This document shows positions 8,125-15,598 of a DNA stretch of 25,871 nucleotides, one piece after another (within the stretch, counting starts at the first letter, position 1; each line of letters opens with the position of its first letter). The position numbers and the translations under genes are program-made. The DNA is from a virus: IMG/VR virus record IMGVR_UViG_3300042914_001327, positions 1 through 25,871 of that record, one strand, 5' to 3'. The notes beneath the pieces are model-generated. The model was given only the letters and a program-made list of their open reading frames with translations. It had not been told where the DNA came from and did no database searches.

Positions 8125-8756
8125 TACAATAACTGCATTGCGCGATATGGGTCAAGTAGGAAGTTGACGGCAAAGGGCATGTCGTTGACGGTACCAAGCA
8201 CAACACTTGCTCTATTATCATACCACCCCGAAATCAGCATTTTTGCCGCTGTAATTATATCGTCGGGAACGCTTCCAAGTTCGTAACCCTCTTTTGCCGA
8301 TACAATGTACTTAACTTCGTTATCGCTCAAATCGCTAGGTACATCAGTAACCACAATCTTACAGCCCATTGCAGGCAGTTTTAACGCGGTTGGATTATTC
8401 CATCCTGTACTCGGCATAGTTGCCGACGCCTCGGACGTGTTCACGTAGCTTAACGCGTCGATGCTAGTCAAATAAGTTGCCATTTGCAAGTAGTTTCCCT
8501 GGGCGTAGTAAGTACCCGTTAACGGATTTACTACGCTGGGCAAGCCTTGCAGGCCGTCGAATTCTACCTTTACATTTGCGGACAAAATTGAATATCCTAC
8601 ATACGTGTTGATTGACTTAAATGCCGCGCGAATTAAGGCGGCAATAGTGTTATCTTCCTCATTGGAATCAACCTTGCACCAGAGTTTTGCATCGGCAACG
8701 GTTAAGACTTCCAAAGGACTTACAATCTGTGATATAATTCTACGGCCTACTTGCAT
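8124..8756 (-). CDS. Head-tail connector (gp6 / phiE125 gp8-like adaptor)
   Basis: This 210-aa protein carries the usual N-terminal signature of the connector family: SPLEVLTVADAKLWCKVDSNEEDNTIAALIRAAFKSINTYVGY at about residues 13-55, two helices flanking a D/E-rich loop. The C-terminal helix contains SVPDDIITAAKMLISGWYDNR, another typical element. The rings formed by these proteins attach below the portal. It follows the small acidic protein by three bases and overlaps the head closure gene start. A middle segment (about 65-150) is more variable and beta-rich, making the protein longer than minimal HK97 gp6. Confidence 0.88.
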   Translation of the reverse strand: MQVGRRIISQIVSPLEVLTVADAKLWCKVDSNEEDNTIAALIRAAFKSINTYVGYSILSANVKVEFDGLQGLPSVVNPLTGTYYAQGNYLQMATYLTSIDALSYVNTSEASATMPSTGWNNPTALKLPAMGCKIVVTDVPSDLSDNEVKYIVSAKEGYELGSVPDDIITAAKMLISGWYDNRASVVLGTVNDMPFAVNFLLDPYRAMQLL

Positions 8757-8759
8757 GAC

Positions 8760-9074
8760 TTAGCAAAGTTCGGCAATTTGCAGCTTAATCAAATACTCGG
8801 CTTGCGCTTCGGGTAATTCTGCAACATCGCCAACGTTGTACGATAAATTGTAACCCATCGGAGATTTAACAAATTTAACGGACATTTTAGGGGATTTGCT
8901 ACTAAACTCGGGTAGTTCTTCCACTTCGGTAGCAGTTTCTTCTACGGTTAAGGTAGTTTCCTCTACGGCTGGCGCAACTTCATCCACTTGGGGCGCGGGC
9001 GCTGTTTCATCGATTTTGGCACTCAAATCTACATCATCGGTAAATTCGGGCGCGGTATTCTTTTTTGTACTCAT
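8760..9074 (-). CDS. Small acidic protein with C-terminal phage head-region domain (104 aa)
   Basis: Residues 1-58 are low-complexity and acidic, with repeated VEE/VDE and Pro (APAPQVDEVAPAVEETTL, then TVEETATEVEELPEF), probably unstructured. The last about 40 residues (MSVKFVKSPMGYNLSYNVGDVAELPEAQAEYLIKL) form a compact motif of the kind GY..GDVAELPE.QA..LI, often seen in small proteins next to phage capsid genes. The function is unknown; a capsid-associated or head-assembly role is inferred from the place right after the major capsid gene. A terminator and a TATATTTG box separate it from the capsid gene, so its expression is uncoupled. Confidence 0.75.
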   Translation of the reverse strand: MSTKKNTAPEFTDDVDLSAKIDETAPAPQVDEVAPAVEETTLTVEETATEVEELPEFSSKSPKMSVKFVKSPMGYNLSYNVGDVAELPEAQAEYLIKLQIAELC

Positions 9075-9081
9075 GGTGATT

Positions 9082-9089
9082 CAAATATA
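9082..9089 (-). promoter_or_regulatory. Promoter -7 box (TATATTTG) after the capsid terminator
   Basis: A perfect TAnnTTTG match ends seven bases before ATG 9074 and begins right after the T-tract of the capsid terminator. A -33 TTG is not visible at the normal spacing. Confidence 0.5.
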
Positions 9090-9092
9090 AAA

Positions 9093-9121
9093 CAAAAAGG
9101 GGATTCTTCCGAACCCCCTTT
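9093..9121 (-). terminator. Strong rho-independent terminator after the major capsid gene
   Basis: On the minus strand an 11-bp stem (AAAGGGGGTTC with GAATCCCCTTT, one G-U) closes a GGAA tetraloop and is followed by a T-tract (TTTTTG, counting the last stem bases). It starts about 33 bases past the capsid stop. Confidence 0.88.
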
Positions 9122-9153
9122 AAGTCATTATGAAAACCCTAACAAATTATCAA

Positions 9154-10506
9154 TTAGGCAGTTTTTGCATCCTTGATCAAGGCAAATGCAGTTGGCTTCT
9201 GAACCAAAGCATCAGTGTAAGCGCACGCGATAATTCTATCGGTACCTTTCAAACCTTGGGTGTATGGGTCAACTGTAACCTCAATAGCACCCCACTGGCC
9301 TAACATCAAGTAAGAGAAATCACCGGCGATTAACGCTGATAAAATACTAGTTGATGCGCCTTTGCTTAGGTTGCTTGGTACATTGCTAGAGTACAACGCT
9401 GGCGAACCTGCAAGTACATTAGGAATCAACTTGTCAACCACAAAGTTACCTTCGACGCCGCTAGTCTGTACGGGCGTACCCATCAACTTGGCTTTTACCT
9501 TGTTGTTAGTAATATACTTGAAGTTAAACGCGTCGTTTCCTTCTACGCTTCCCATTAAGTTTAAAACGTCCTGATAGGTCAAGAAAGCACCATCAGCATT
9601 GGTTGAGTTGGAGGCAGCATTTCCAGCGTAGAACACAGGAACGCTAGAGTTTGCCAAAATACCAGTAGGCTCATTAGACCCACCGCCTTTAATGGCAGCT
9701 CTTTCCCATCCAATTGCAATCGCGTTTAACAATTTATCCATAACCCAGTTAGACACGTCTTGGCTAGACTGTCTCTTTAACTGCCATGAAATGTCGGTGT
9801 AAGCGGTCAAACGCTTAGGTGACATAGTCAATGCGCTGAAAGTAGAAGCCAATTCGGCGGCATCACCTGTTTCGGTGTTGTATGAGGCAACTCCTAAAGC
9901 GGAATCAACAGGAAACTGAATGTTGCCACTCAAATTACCCATGAAGGTTGCACCCGCTTCGCCTAAAATCATTCTAGGCTTTAAAAAGTCAACGATTGAA
10001 CCAACGATAGTTGGAACTAAAAAACCACCTGCAGAATTAGTGCCAGCGGTTTGAGCTGCACGCTTTTCTGCACGTTTCTGCGCTTGGTAAGCGAAGAATC
10101 CAGTCGGAACCAATACGGAACGGCTGTCCACGTTCAAGTCACCGCCTGCGATTTTGTTTTCTTCTTGTCCAAGCTCGTGCAAAGCTGCGATTTCCTTGCT
10201 CATCCCGCGGCTGTTTACGCCGTTTAGCACATCTCCGAAGTTAACACTACGGTAAATCTTTTCGATTTCCTTAGATTCGCCTTCGTCACCACCACCATAA
10301 ATGGGGGTTGGGTTGCCTTTTGAACGCTCAATGATTTCAGCGGCTTCGATTTCAGCATCCAATTTAGAACGCTGCTCGTTAATTTCAGTAACTCGAGCCA
10401 CTTCCTGCTCGGTCATTCTGCGCTTTTCCGCGCTGATTTTAGCGGAAAGTTGGTCTAATTCCTGAATCAGTCCGTTGCGCTCTTCTTTTAATGCTTTGAT
10501 ATTCAT
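9154..10506 (-). CDS. Major capsid protein, HK97 fold
   Basis: The 450-aa protein begins with an about 65-residue charged coiled coil (MNIKALKEERNGLIQELDQL and on), the scaffold-like delta domain that the prohead protease normally removes. The shell domain follows, with AGGFLVPTIVGSIVDFLKPR near residues 163-182, then SGNIQFPVDSALGVASYNTET. The LTMSPKRLTAYTDISWQLKRQS, WERAAIKGGGSNEPTGIL and LMLGQWGAIEVTVDPYTQ elements are typical of HK97-type Phage_capsid proteins. The gene follows the protease with one base between stop and ATG, and a strong terminator follows it. Confidence in family is very high; the cleavage site was not determined. Confidence 0.96.
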   Translation of the reverse strand: MNIKALKEERNGLIQELDQLSAKISAEKRRMTEQEVARVTEINEQRSKLDAEIEAAEIIERSKGNPTPIYGGGDEGESKEIEKIYRSVNFGDVLNGVNSRGMSKEIAALHELGQEENKIAGGDLNVDSRSVLVPTGFFAYQAQKRAEKRAAQTAGTNSAGGFLVPTIVGSIVDFLKPRMILGEAGATFMGNLSGNIQFPVDSALGVASYNTETGDAAELASTFSALTMSPKRLTAYTDISWQLKRQSSQDVSNWVMDKLLNAIAIGWERAAIKGGGSNEPTGILANSSVPVFYAGNAASNSTNADGAFLTYQDVLNLMGSVEGNDAFNFKYITNNKVKAKLMGTPVQTSGVEGNFVVDKLIPNVLAGSPALYSSNVPSNLSKGASTSILSALIAGDFSYLMLGQWGAIEVTVDPYTQGLKGTDRIIACAYTDALVQKPTAFALIKDAKTA

Positions 10507-10507
10507 T

Positions 10508-11152
10508 TTAAAATTTTGATTTAGTAATCTGCAACAAATCTACGTCGGCCAAATATTCGTCATGTTGCAAGTTTTGCTCTTGCTTTAACGCCTCGGTACG
10601 CTCTTCCATTAACTTGGCGTTTCGCGCTTCGGTCATGGTTTCCTCGTATGCTGGATAAGTCACTGGGCTAACATCGTACAATTTGCCCACTTTGGTAATC
10701 TTACGCAAATACCCATCACCGTATTTCTCGGATTTTGCCCATGAGTATTCCGCAATAGTGAACGCAAATGAGGATTGAGAAATGTCGCCGCGCATGATTG
10801 AGCGCGCCACTTGCAAATGCAATGGGTTTTTGTAGTCCGCGTCATACTCGTATTCCAACTCACCATTGCCACCAATTGACAATCGGCAAGTGCCTGACTT
10901 GGTACGGCCTAAGATTAATTCTTCCTCATGGTTGAACAGACAACGGCAGTCTAAGTCGCTGGCGTTAACTGCATCGTCAAACGCGCCGGGCATGATAACT
11001 TCCTCGTACCATCCCATATCGGTAACTTGGTTAACGACGGCTGCAACGCCGCCAAATTTATCGGGCATTTCTTCGCCGTCTACCATTGCTCGCTTTTCAG
11101 CGGCTGGCTTAATGGTGCCTATTTTACGAATTTCTATATTTGAGTTTGTCAT
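10508..11152 (-). CDS. Prohead protease, HK97 family (peptidase U35)
   Basis: This serine protease matures the procapsid by cutting the capsid delta domain and itself. The 214-aa protein contains the EEVIMPGAFDDAV segment (50-63), the catalytic His in CLFNHEEELILGRTKSGT (His75), the Ser motif GDISQSSFAF (122-131, probable nucleophile Ser127 or Ser128) and the LYDVSPVTYPAYEET segment (158-172), all family hallmarks. The C-terminal tail (from about 180) is charged. The start overlaps the end of the portal read-through frame (ATGA at 11152-11149). Order portal-protease-capsid is standard. Confidence 0.95.
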   Translation of the reverse strand: MTNSNIEIRKIGTIKPAAEKRAMVDGEEMPDKFGGVAAVVNQVTDMGWYEEVIMPGAFDDAVNASDLDCRCLFNHEEELILGRTKSGTCRLSIGGNGELEYEYDADYKNPLHLQVARSIMRGDISQSSFAFTIAEYSWAKSEKYGDGYLRKITKVGKLYDVSPVTYPAYEETMTEARNAKLMEERTEALKQEQNLQHDEYLADVDLLQITKSKF

Positions 11153-11160
11153 TGTATTAA

Positions 11161-11187
11161 TTGCTGTGGTTGCTGTAGTTGCTGTGG
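11161..11187 (-). repeat. Three 9-bp repeats between portal and protease genes
   Basis: The + strand reads TTGCTGTGG, TTGCTGTAG, TTGCTGTGG in tandem. On the minus strand, in frame with the portal gene past its TAA, they encode PQQ LQQ PQQ. Confidence 0.8.
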
Positions 11188-12486
11188 TTATTGCGTAATT
11201 AAATCCTGGTTATTCCCCTCGGGGTTGTTGTTCTTTTGGCTCGCGCTGTTTAACTGCTCAATCTTCGCGTCTATGTAGTCGTTAAACTTGCTCGTTGGGA
11301 TTAAGTTCAATTGCATGTAGTATTCGTCTCCATTATCTCTATCCTCCATATCTTCCAGACGGCGAATTTCGTTTGAATTTAAAACGCCGATTTGGATAGC
11401 CTTGGAATAGAACTCCATACGCGCGGACGATTTTGCCCGAAGCATGGAATTGAAATTAAACTTAAAATAGTGGTTTGGCTTTTCGGCCTCCTTCAACAAC
11501 TTTCGCTCCAGTTCTTCCTGAATAACAATCGCGTATTTGCTCAAAGTCGTTGCGTAGAAATGCTGTAATAATTCCTCAATATCCGCGGTTCCAACTTCCG
11601 CGTCAATTAAAGCGGCTGGCACTCCAAACATTCGCGCAATATCCTTGTCGGAATACTTCATGGTTTCAATGAACTGCGCTTCTTGTGGTGTCATGGAAAT
11701 TTTATCAATTTCGGCTCCAAGTGGAAGCGCGGCGGTTAACTGATTCCCGTTGATAACGTTTTCCAGGGACTGGCGTAGCGTGGTACGCTGGTTGTCCTCT
11801 AATTTGGCTTGGGTTTTAACTAAAAATTTAAGCGAACCCGTCTTGTAAATTTTGGCTTGACTAGATTTTGCCGCCAATGTTATACCCAAGGATTGCGCAA
11901 ATTCCTGAATCGGTGACTTACCCATGTAGGGCGTATCGGAACAAAACACTTTAAAATGCAATACGTTTTCAGCATCGTATGTTTTCGCACCCGAAGTGTA
12001 CTGTAATTTGCCTGTTTCTTTGTCCATTGTTACCCGTGTTTGGTCGGGATTCAACGGCCATGCACCAATAGGGTTGCCGTATTGGTCGCGCGTAATAGCC
12101 GCGTAAGAATTACCGCGATACGCCAAGCACAATGCGATCCAGTTTAGAAATTCTGATTTATTCTGATATGAATTTGGCTCATTGAGCAACTTAATTGCGT
12201 TTAAATCAAATACAGCTTTGCGGCTTCCATTTTCTTCTTCCCGGTACAGGCGAAGCGTCATATTGCTTACTCCGTCCGCAATTTTTGCCACACAATCTTT
12301 AACCGCTGCAATTTGCAAGGCAGTTGTAGTGGTAACGGCTTGGCCTGAATCGTTGGCACCTCCGAAGATTCCAGAAAGCGCGTCGATTAACCATTGTGCT
12401 GGGTTGCTCAATGAGGATTCTTGCGACCGTTTCTGTATCTGCTTGTTGCTAACTCGTTTAAATTCTATGCCTAAAAGTTTGGCCAT
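11188..12486 (-). CDS. Portal protein, HK97 family
   Basis: The portal forms the dodecameric channel at the capsid vertex and docks the terminase. The 432-aa product has the Phage_portal layout: an N-terminal ALQIAAVKDCVAKIADGVSNMTLRLYREEENG (about 56-87), LLNEPNSYQNKSEFLNW, AYRGNSYAAITRDQYGNPIGAWPLNP, and VLHFKVFCSDTPYMGKSPI. The stem/crown part has KYSDKDIARMFGVPAALID and NSNEIRRLEDMED near the C-terminus. The C-terminus ends in a Q/N-rich tail at a TAA; the frame stays open for 12 more codons (PQQLQQPQQLIQ) up to a TGA that overlaps the protease ATG. A TTATTTTG box ends five bases before the ATG. Confidence 0.95.
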   Translation of the reverse strand: MAKLLGIEFKRVSNKQIQKRSQESSLSNPAQWLIDALSGIFGGANDSGQAVTTTTALQIAAVKDCVAKIADGVSNMTLRLYREEENGSRKAVFDLNAIKLLNEPNSYQNKSEFLNWIALCLAYRGNSYAAITRDQYGNPIGAWPLNPDQTRVTMDKETGKLQYTSGAKTYDAENVLHFKVFCSDTPYMGKSPIQEFAQSLGITLAAKSSQAKIYKTGSLKFLVKTQAKLEDNQRTTLRQSLENVINGNQLTAALPLGAEIDKISMTPQEAQFIETMKYSDKDIARMFGVPAALIDAEVGTADIEELLQHFYATTLSKYAIVIQEELERKLLKEAEKPNHYFKFNFNSMLRAKSSARMEFYSKAIQIGVLNSNEIRRLEDMEDRDNGDEYYMQLNLIPTSKFNDYIDAKIEQLNSASQKNNNPEGNNQDLITQ

Positions 12487-12547
12487 GCTTGCAAAATAAG
12501 CCTATGGCATGGTTGCAGTTGTTGCAAATTGCGCAACCGCGTACTAA

Positions 12548-12751
12548 TTACAACCGCTCAATTCGTAAATCACGCGATAATAATGCGCGAAATACCGCGT
12601 AAGTAGAGAATTTGTTTTTTGCCGCGCCCGTCTTTTTCTTGTAAATTTCCTCCGCTGCCAAATAAGCGTCTTGGTACGATTTGTTTTCCTTGTTGCCGAG
12701 TTGTTCGTAGTAGACCACGTAGAAATCTTGACGGGTAAAAATGGTTGACAT
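12548..12751 (-). CDS. Small hypothetical protein between terminase and portal (67 aa)
   Basis: The 67-aa, charged, helical protein reads MSTIFTRQDFYVVYYEQLGN... and ends with NKFSTYAVFRALLSRDLRIERL. Small proteins with a Y(S/T)xYxxFRxxLSR-type end occur beside terminase genes in Bacteroidota phages, but I know no defined function. A longer overlapping frame in another phase (12544-12852) runs into the terminase coding sequence and was left out. The leader upstream of the ATG contains two tandem copies of an 11-bp unit. Possible roles are DNA binding or packaging accessory; both are guesses. Confidence 0.65.
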   Translation of the reverse strand: MSTIFTRQDFYVVYYEQLGNKENKSYQDAYLAAEEIYKKKTGAAKNKFSTYAVFRALLSRDLRIERL

Positions 12752-12758
12752 GGCTGGT

Positions 12759-12780
12759 GGGGTATGAATGGGGTATGAAT
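12759..12780. repeat. Tandem 11-bp direct repeat (GGGGTATGAAT x2)
   Basis: Two exact adjacent copies lie in the 34-bp gap between the large terminase stop and the 67-aa gene. They may be a recent slippage duplication. Confidence 0.85.
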
Positions 12781-12785
12781 GGGGG

Positions 12786-14435
12786 TTAAATATCGTCTAC
12801 ATAAAAATCCTGTTCGACCGCGTTGGCTTGTTGCTGTTCGGTTGCCATCCAACTGCCCAATGCCATAACCATACTCACAGGTCCGTCAACCTTATCAGCC
12901 GACTTTTTCTTATTGATTTTAATGTTGCCTTCGGGCGTAGTTTCCAAAGCTACGTTTGCAATCATCCAACGGGTGACGGGATTTGCTTGGTAAATAAGAG
13001 TTCGATTGCGAATCAGTCGTTCAATTTCCTTGGTTGGCGGTGACATGTAGCTGATAGTCTGGCGGTACGGCGCGCATTCAAACCCGTTTTGTTCAAGTTT
13101 CACAATCAAACTGTTACTGTTCCATTTGTCGTATGCAAGTAGTTTGAAGTCGTACACTTCCTGCAATTCAAGCATTTTCAAGTAAATATATTCGTAGTCT
13201 TGTACATTCCCGGGCGTTGTGAGGATATAACCATCTCGCGCCCATTGCCTGATTGAATCGCCGCTTTGGTCGTTTCTGCTTTTTAAGGCATCTTCCGGTA
13301 GGAAGTAGTACGTTTTCATGAACATACTATTCGGCCAAAATAGTGTCAACGCCGTGAAATCGCTGACGCTTGCTAAGTCCAAGCCTGCATAACATTCGCC
13401 TTCGGCTTCGTCGTTTTCAACTAAAATCGACCTCCAATCTTCGTCTTTAATCCACACGTCCGCTGCGTCCGTCCAGACGTTTAACAGCTTAGTTTTAAAT
13501 TCAACCTCCTTGGTGCCGCTTTGCATCGCTTCGGTTAACGCTTGTTGCACAAATTTAGGCTGTACGCTTATGCCCCAATTGGGATTTGCTTTCGCCCAAA
13601 CTTTGGAATCCTTCCAATCGTCCGTTTCGTCAAGAGTGTAAATTACCGTAAACAAGTCATCGTCCTGAATACGGCCATTTAAAACGTTGACGCAATGTTG
13701 GCGGTGTTTGTAGCACGGCGAAGTAATACGGAATCCTGCGGTTGTAATCGTGAATAACAACGGTTGTACTCTAGATCCCATCGAGTTTCGAATAACGTTG
13801 TACGCTTCGTCCGTTTGATGCGCATGGTATTCATCGACAATCGCAAAATGGGTATTTAGGCCGTCCTGCTTTTCGGGATTCCATTCAAGCGGTTTGTAAA
13901 TCGAATTATCAAACCGTATAATGCGATTGTTCTTCGAGAAAAACGGCTCAACACCTCCCTCGAGCAACCATTTTGACGCGTTACACTGGCGGTACGATTC
14001 CTCAAAAACAATGCTGGCTTGGTCTAACTTAGTCGCTACGGAGTAGACTTGCGCGGCCGCTTCGCTATCGGCGATTAAGCCGTACAATGCAATCGCGCTG
14101 GCAAGCGTTGATTTACCATTCTTACGCGGTACTTCCACATAAGCACGGGTAAATCTTCGCAGGTGCGAATCGGCGCGAAGCCACCCAAATAAGTTGGCTA
14201 CGATATAATGTTGCCACGGTTCCAATAGGAATTTGCTACCTTGGTACTTCCCGACCGTGTGCGGTAATTCCTGAATGAAGTTAACCGCGTGTTGATAGTG
14301 GTCGTTTGAAAACAAAATATCAGCGCGTTTGAAATCAGACAAAAAGCGAACACACGATTTAATCGTATGTTGGCAGGCTACTATTCGACCTGCTATCACG
14401 TCCTCTGCATATTTCAACGCTGGATTTTGCACCAC
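12786..14435 (-). CDS. terL: Terminase large subunit (ATPase-nuclease)
   Basis: TerL drives DNA into the procapsid and cuts it. The 549-aa protein has the Terminase_1 (HK97-like) design. The ATPase carries Walker A PRKNGKST at 103-110, Walker B HFAIVDE at 196-202 and the coupling motif FTITTAG at 228-234. The RNase H-like nuclease carries acidic residues in GLDLASVSDFTAL (Asp353), LAYDKWNSNSL (Asp436) and KSADKVDGPVSMVMALG (Asp517). The length is normal for the family. It overlaps the upstream 83-aa gene closely (one base apart). Together with the P27-like small subunit and a nearby HNH protein it suggests cos-type packaging as in HK97; this last point is inference. Confidence 0.97.
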   Translation of the reverse strand: MVQNPALKYAEDVIAGRIVACQHTIKSCVRFLSDFKRADILFSNDHYQHAVNFIQELPHTVGKYQGSKFLLEPWQHYIVANLFGWLRADSHLRRFTRAYVEVPRKNGKSTLASAIALYGLIADSEAAAQVYSVATKLDQASIVFEESYRQCNASKWLLEGGVEPFFSKNNRIIRFDNSIYKPLEWNPEKQDGLNTHFAIVDEYHAHQTDEAYNVIRNSMGSRVQPLLFTITTAGFRITSPCYKHRQHCVNVLNGRIQDDDLFTVIYTLDETDDWKDSKVWAKANPNWGISVQPKFVQQALTEAMQSGTKEVEFKTKLLNVWTDAADVWIKDEDWRSILVENDEAEGECYAGLDLASVSDFTALTLFWPNSMFMKTYYFLPEDALKSRNDQSGDSIRQWARDGYILTTPGNVQDYEYIYLKMLELQEVYDFKLLAYDKWNSNSLIVKLEQNGFECAPYRQTISYMSPPTKEIERLIRNRTLIYQANPVTRWMIANVALETTPEGNIKINKKKSADKVDGPVSMVMALGSWMATEQQQANAVEQDFYVDDI

Positions 14436-14687
14436 TTAGAATATCAGATAGTCTGGGTTTCGCGTTAAGAAATCAACCGCTTGTTGCGCCTTGACTTTGC
14501 TCGGGTAAAAATGCGCATCAATTGCAAGCTCGCAAATTTGCCCAGATTTGGAAACGTAAAAATCACCAAACATTACAACATAAGCGTTGTTGAACGGTTC
14601 AACGCGAAGCGACTTGGTTTCGTCATGGGGTAGCACCTCGGCGTAGGTTGGTTGCCTCTTTGGTATTTCAATTTTCTTTTTTGCCAT
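14436..14687 (-). CDS. Hypothetical protein between terminase subunits (83 aa)
   Basis: I do not recognise the family. The 83-aa protein starts with a basic tail (MAKKKIEIPKRQ), followed by an alpha/beta stretch (NAYVVMFGDFYVSKSGQICELAIDAHFYPSKVKAQQAVDFLTRNPDYLIF). It sits between the small and large terminase genes and ends one base from the latter's ATG, so a packaging-related role is plausible. A TAACTTCG box lies four bases before the ATG; it overlaps the small terminase stop codon. Confidence 0.7.
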   Translation of the reverse strand: MAKKKIEIPKRQPTYAEVLPHDETKSLRVEPFNNAYVVMFGDFYVSKSGQICELAIDAHFYPSKVKAQQAVDFLTRNPDYLIF

Positions 14688-14691
14688 AGTA

Positions 14692-14699
14692 CGAAGTTA
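14692..14699 (-). promoter_or_regulatory. Promoter -7-like box (TAACTTCG)
   Basis: It is one base off TAnnTTTG, four bases before ATG 14687. The TAA is also the stop codon of the upstream gene, so chance is more likely here than at the other boxes. Confidence 0.25.
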
Positions 14700-15002
14700 C
14701 GAAACTTTTGGTTTCGCGCGTAGCACTTCCAATTTGCTTACTTTGGGTTCGGGGATGGGTTCAACATTCTTTGCAAGTCTGCGCCCCTTTTGCGTTATTC
14801 CCAAAGCTACGCCCAACTCCATCATGTTTTTAAGCCGCTGGGTATCGCGAAAACACTCGTAAACCTTGCTTTCGAATATGTACGCTTCCAGAAATGGGCG
14901 GTCAATTTCGCGATAATTTGCGCCCAACTCTTTTGCCAACGCGTCAATTTCAGCCTTGGTAACTTCAAAATTTAGTTTATGTATGTCCTCTTTTTTAGGC
15001 AT
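14697..15002 (-). CDS. Probable terminase small subunit (P27-like)
   Basis: This 101-aa protein lies first in the packaging operon, where TerS is expected. Its central part (about residues 25-85) reads LGANYREIDRPFLEAYIFESKVYECFRDTQRLKNMMELG followed by GITQKGRRLAKNVEP. This fits the P27/Terminase_4 layout: a DRxxLExY helix, a second helix, then a (T)xKGxxxxNP-like end; here the NP is NVEP. It is shorter than typical P27 proteins (about 130-160 aa), mostly lacking the N-terminal part and the end helix. TerS recognises the packaging site and activates TerL. The assignment rests on context plus weak motif similarity. Confidence 0.6.
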   Translation of the reverse strand: MPKKEDIHKLNFEVTKAEIDALAKELGANYREIDRPFLEAYIFESKVYECFRDTQRLKNMMELGVALGITQKGRRLAKNVEPIPEPKVSKLEVLRAKPKVS

Positions 15003-15041
15003 TTTTTGTGTATAATTTAGTGGAATTTATGTAAAAATAGG

Positions 15042-15059
15042 CTTTCATGTGTGTGAAAG
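15042..15059. promoter_or_regulatory. 18-bp dyad CTTTCA-N6-TGAAAG, possible operator
   Basis: A perfect 6-bp inverted repeat with a 6-bp spacer sits 40 bases before the small terminase ATG. Its size is typical of a dimeric regulator site or of a TerS site; neither is shown. Confidence 0.4.
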
Positions 15060-15129
15060 TGATGGCCTTGCGGTTTAACGTGCTATTTTTCAATAAGTTA
15101 CACCCACTACGGGGGTCAAATGGTTTTTA

Positions 15130-15137
15130 CAAAGTTA
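15130..15137 (-). promoter_or_regulatory. Promoter -7 box (TAACTTTG) for the terminase/late operon
   Basis: A perfect TAnnTTTG match on the minus strand lies just downstream of the conserved 70-bp element and gives a leader of about 120 bases before TerS. No TTG lies 19-21 bp upstream. Confidence 0.45.
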
Positions 15138-15145
15138 CTTCCCCT

Positions 15146-15215
15146 ATTCTTTTACTTATAATTATTTATTTTTTTTTATAAAAGATAATAGAGAAACAGT
15201 CCATCTACACACAAT
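15146..15215 (-). repeat. 70-bp conserved upstream element, copy A
   Basis: It aligns without gaps to 18621-18690 with about 54 of 70 identities. The best block on the minus strand is GACTnTTTnnCTATTATC followed by TTTAT and an A-rich stretch. It ends just before a TAnnTTTG box, as copy B does. Confidence 0.75.
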
Positions 15216-15547
15216 TAGGGGGTGGAAGTGGAGTTTGGTGTAGCTATCTTACTCTCCTTCGCCGACTTCTTATTGTGGCATGAGTTGCATAGCCCTTGAA
15301 TGTTATTCAAATCGTACATCTCGCCGCCTAATCGTATTGGCTTGATATGGTCTGCCACTGTCGCGGCGTTACGCTTGCAATCGGTACACATCGGATTCGC
15401 CCGCAATACTTGTAAGCGGACTTTCCTCCATAGCGCGTTGTTGTACGGCTTGTTGTGGTCGGCGGTTCGCTCGTTATGGTTGTGCTTGGTTGCGCTTGGT
15501 TCGGCGTGGTGTCCGAAGCGTATCGGCTTCTTGTTTACGGTTGGCAT
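15215..15547 (-). CDS. HNH endonuclease
   Basis: The 110-aa form from ATG 15547 (MPTVNKKPIRFGHHAE...) is preferred. A longer frame from 15613 would overlap the start of the divergent nuclease gene. The domain has a first zinc pair Cys54/Cys57 (CTDC), the HNH core ADHIKPI (Asp66-His67), LNNIQGL (Asn81-Asn82), and the second zinc pair plus final His in CNSCHNKK (Cys87, Cys90, His91). Stand-alone HNH proteins next to the terminase genes take part in cos cleavage in HK97-type phages, which would fit here. It lies on the minus strand upstream of TerS. A homing role is an alternative. Confidence 0.85.
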   Translation of the reverse strand: MPTVNKKPIRFGHHAEPSATKHNHNERTADHNKPYNNALWRKVRLQVLRANPMCTDCKRNAATVADHIKPIRLGGEMYDLNNIQGLCNSCHNKKSAKESKIATPNSTSTP

Positions 15548-15586
15548 GGGGTTGGGTTGGCGTTTGGTCGCTTGCTGTTTCCTCCG

Positions 15587-15594
15587 TAAATTTA
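15587..15594 (+). promoter_or_regulatory. Promoter -7-like box (TAAATTTA) with TTTG at -33
   Basis: TAAATTTA lies four bases before ATG 15599. A TTTG ending at 15566 sits exactly 20 bp upstream, matching the Bacteroidota TTG-N19-21-TAnnTTTG layout except for the final base. Confidence 0.5.
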
Positions 15595-15598
15595 CTAC

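Larger units (their letters stand above)
15003..15214 (-). promoter_or_regulatory. Leader/control region before the terminase genes, candidate cos vicinity
   Basis: This 212-bp gap has no gene. Read leftward it holds a 70-bp A/T-rich element (15146-15215) shared with the primase upstream region, a TAACTTTG -7 box (15130-15137), a small hairpin with ACCC/GGGT arms (about 15105-15119) and the dyad CTTTCA-N6-TGAAAG (15042-15059). With HNH on one side and TerS on the other, this is where the packaging site of an HK97-type phage would be expected; no cos sequence can be recognised by eye. Confidence 0.5.

Noticed and set aside
10535-10542. TAGATTTG box inside the end of the protease gene as a capsid promoter
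   Set aside because: It matches the -7 consensus but lies within coding sequence with no -33 element; chance cannot be excluded.
12544-12852. 102-aa leftward frame overlapping the large terminase end
   Set aside because: Low-complexity translation, overlaps TerL by 67 bases and is out of phase with the better 67-aa gene.
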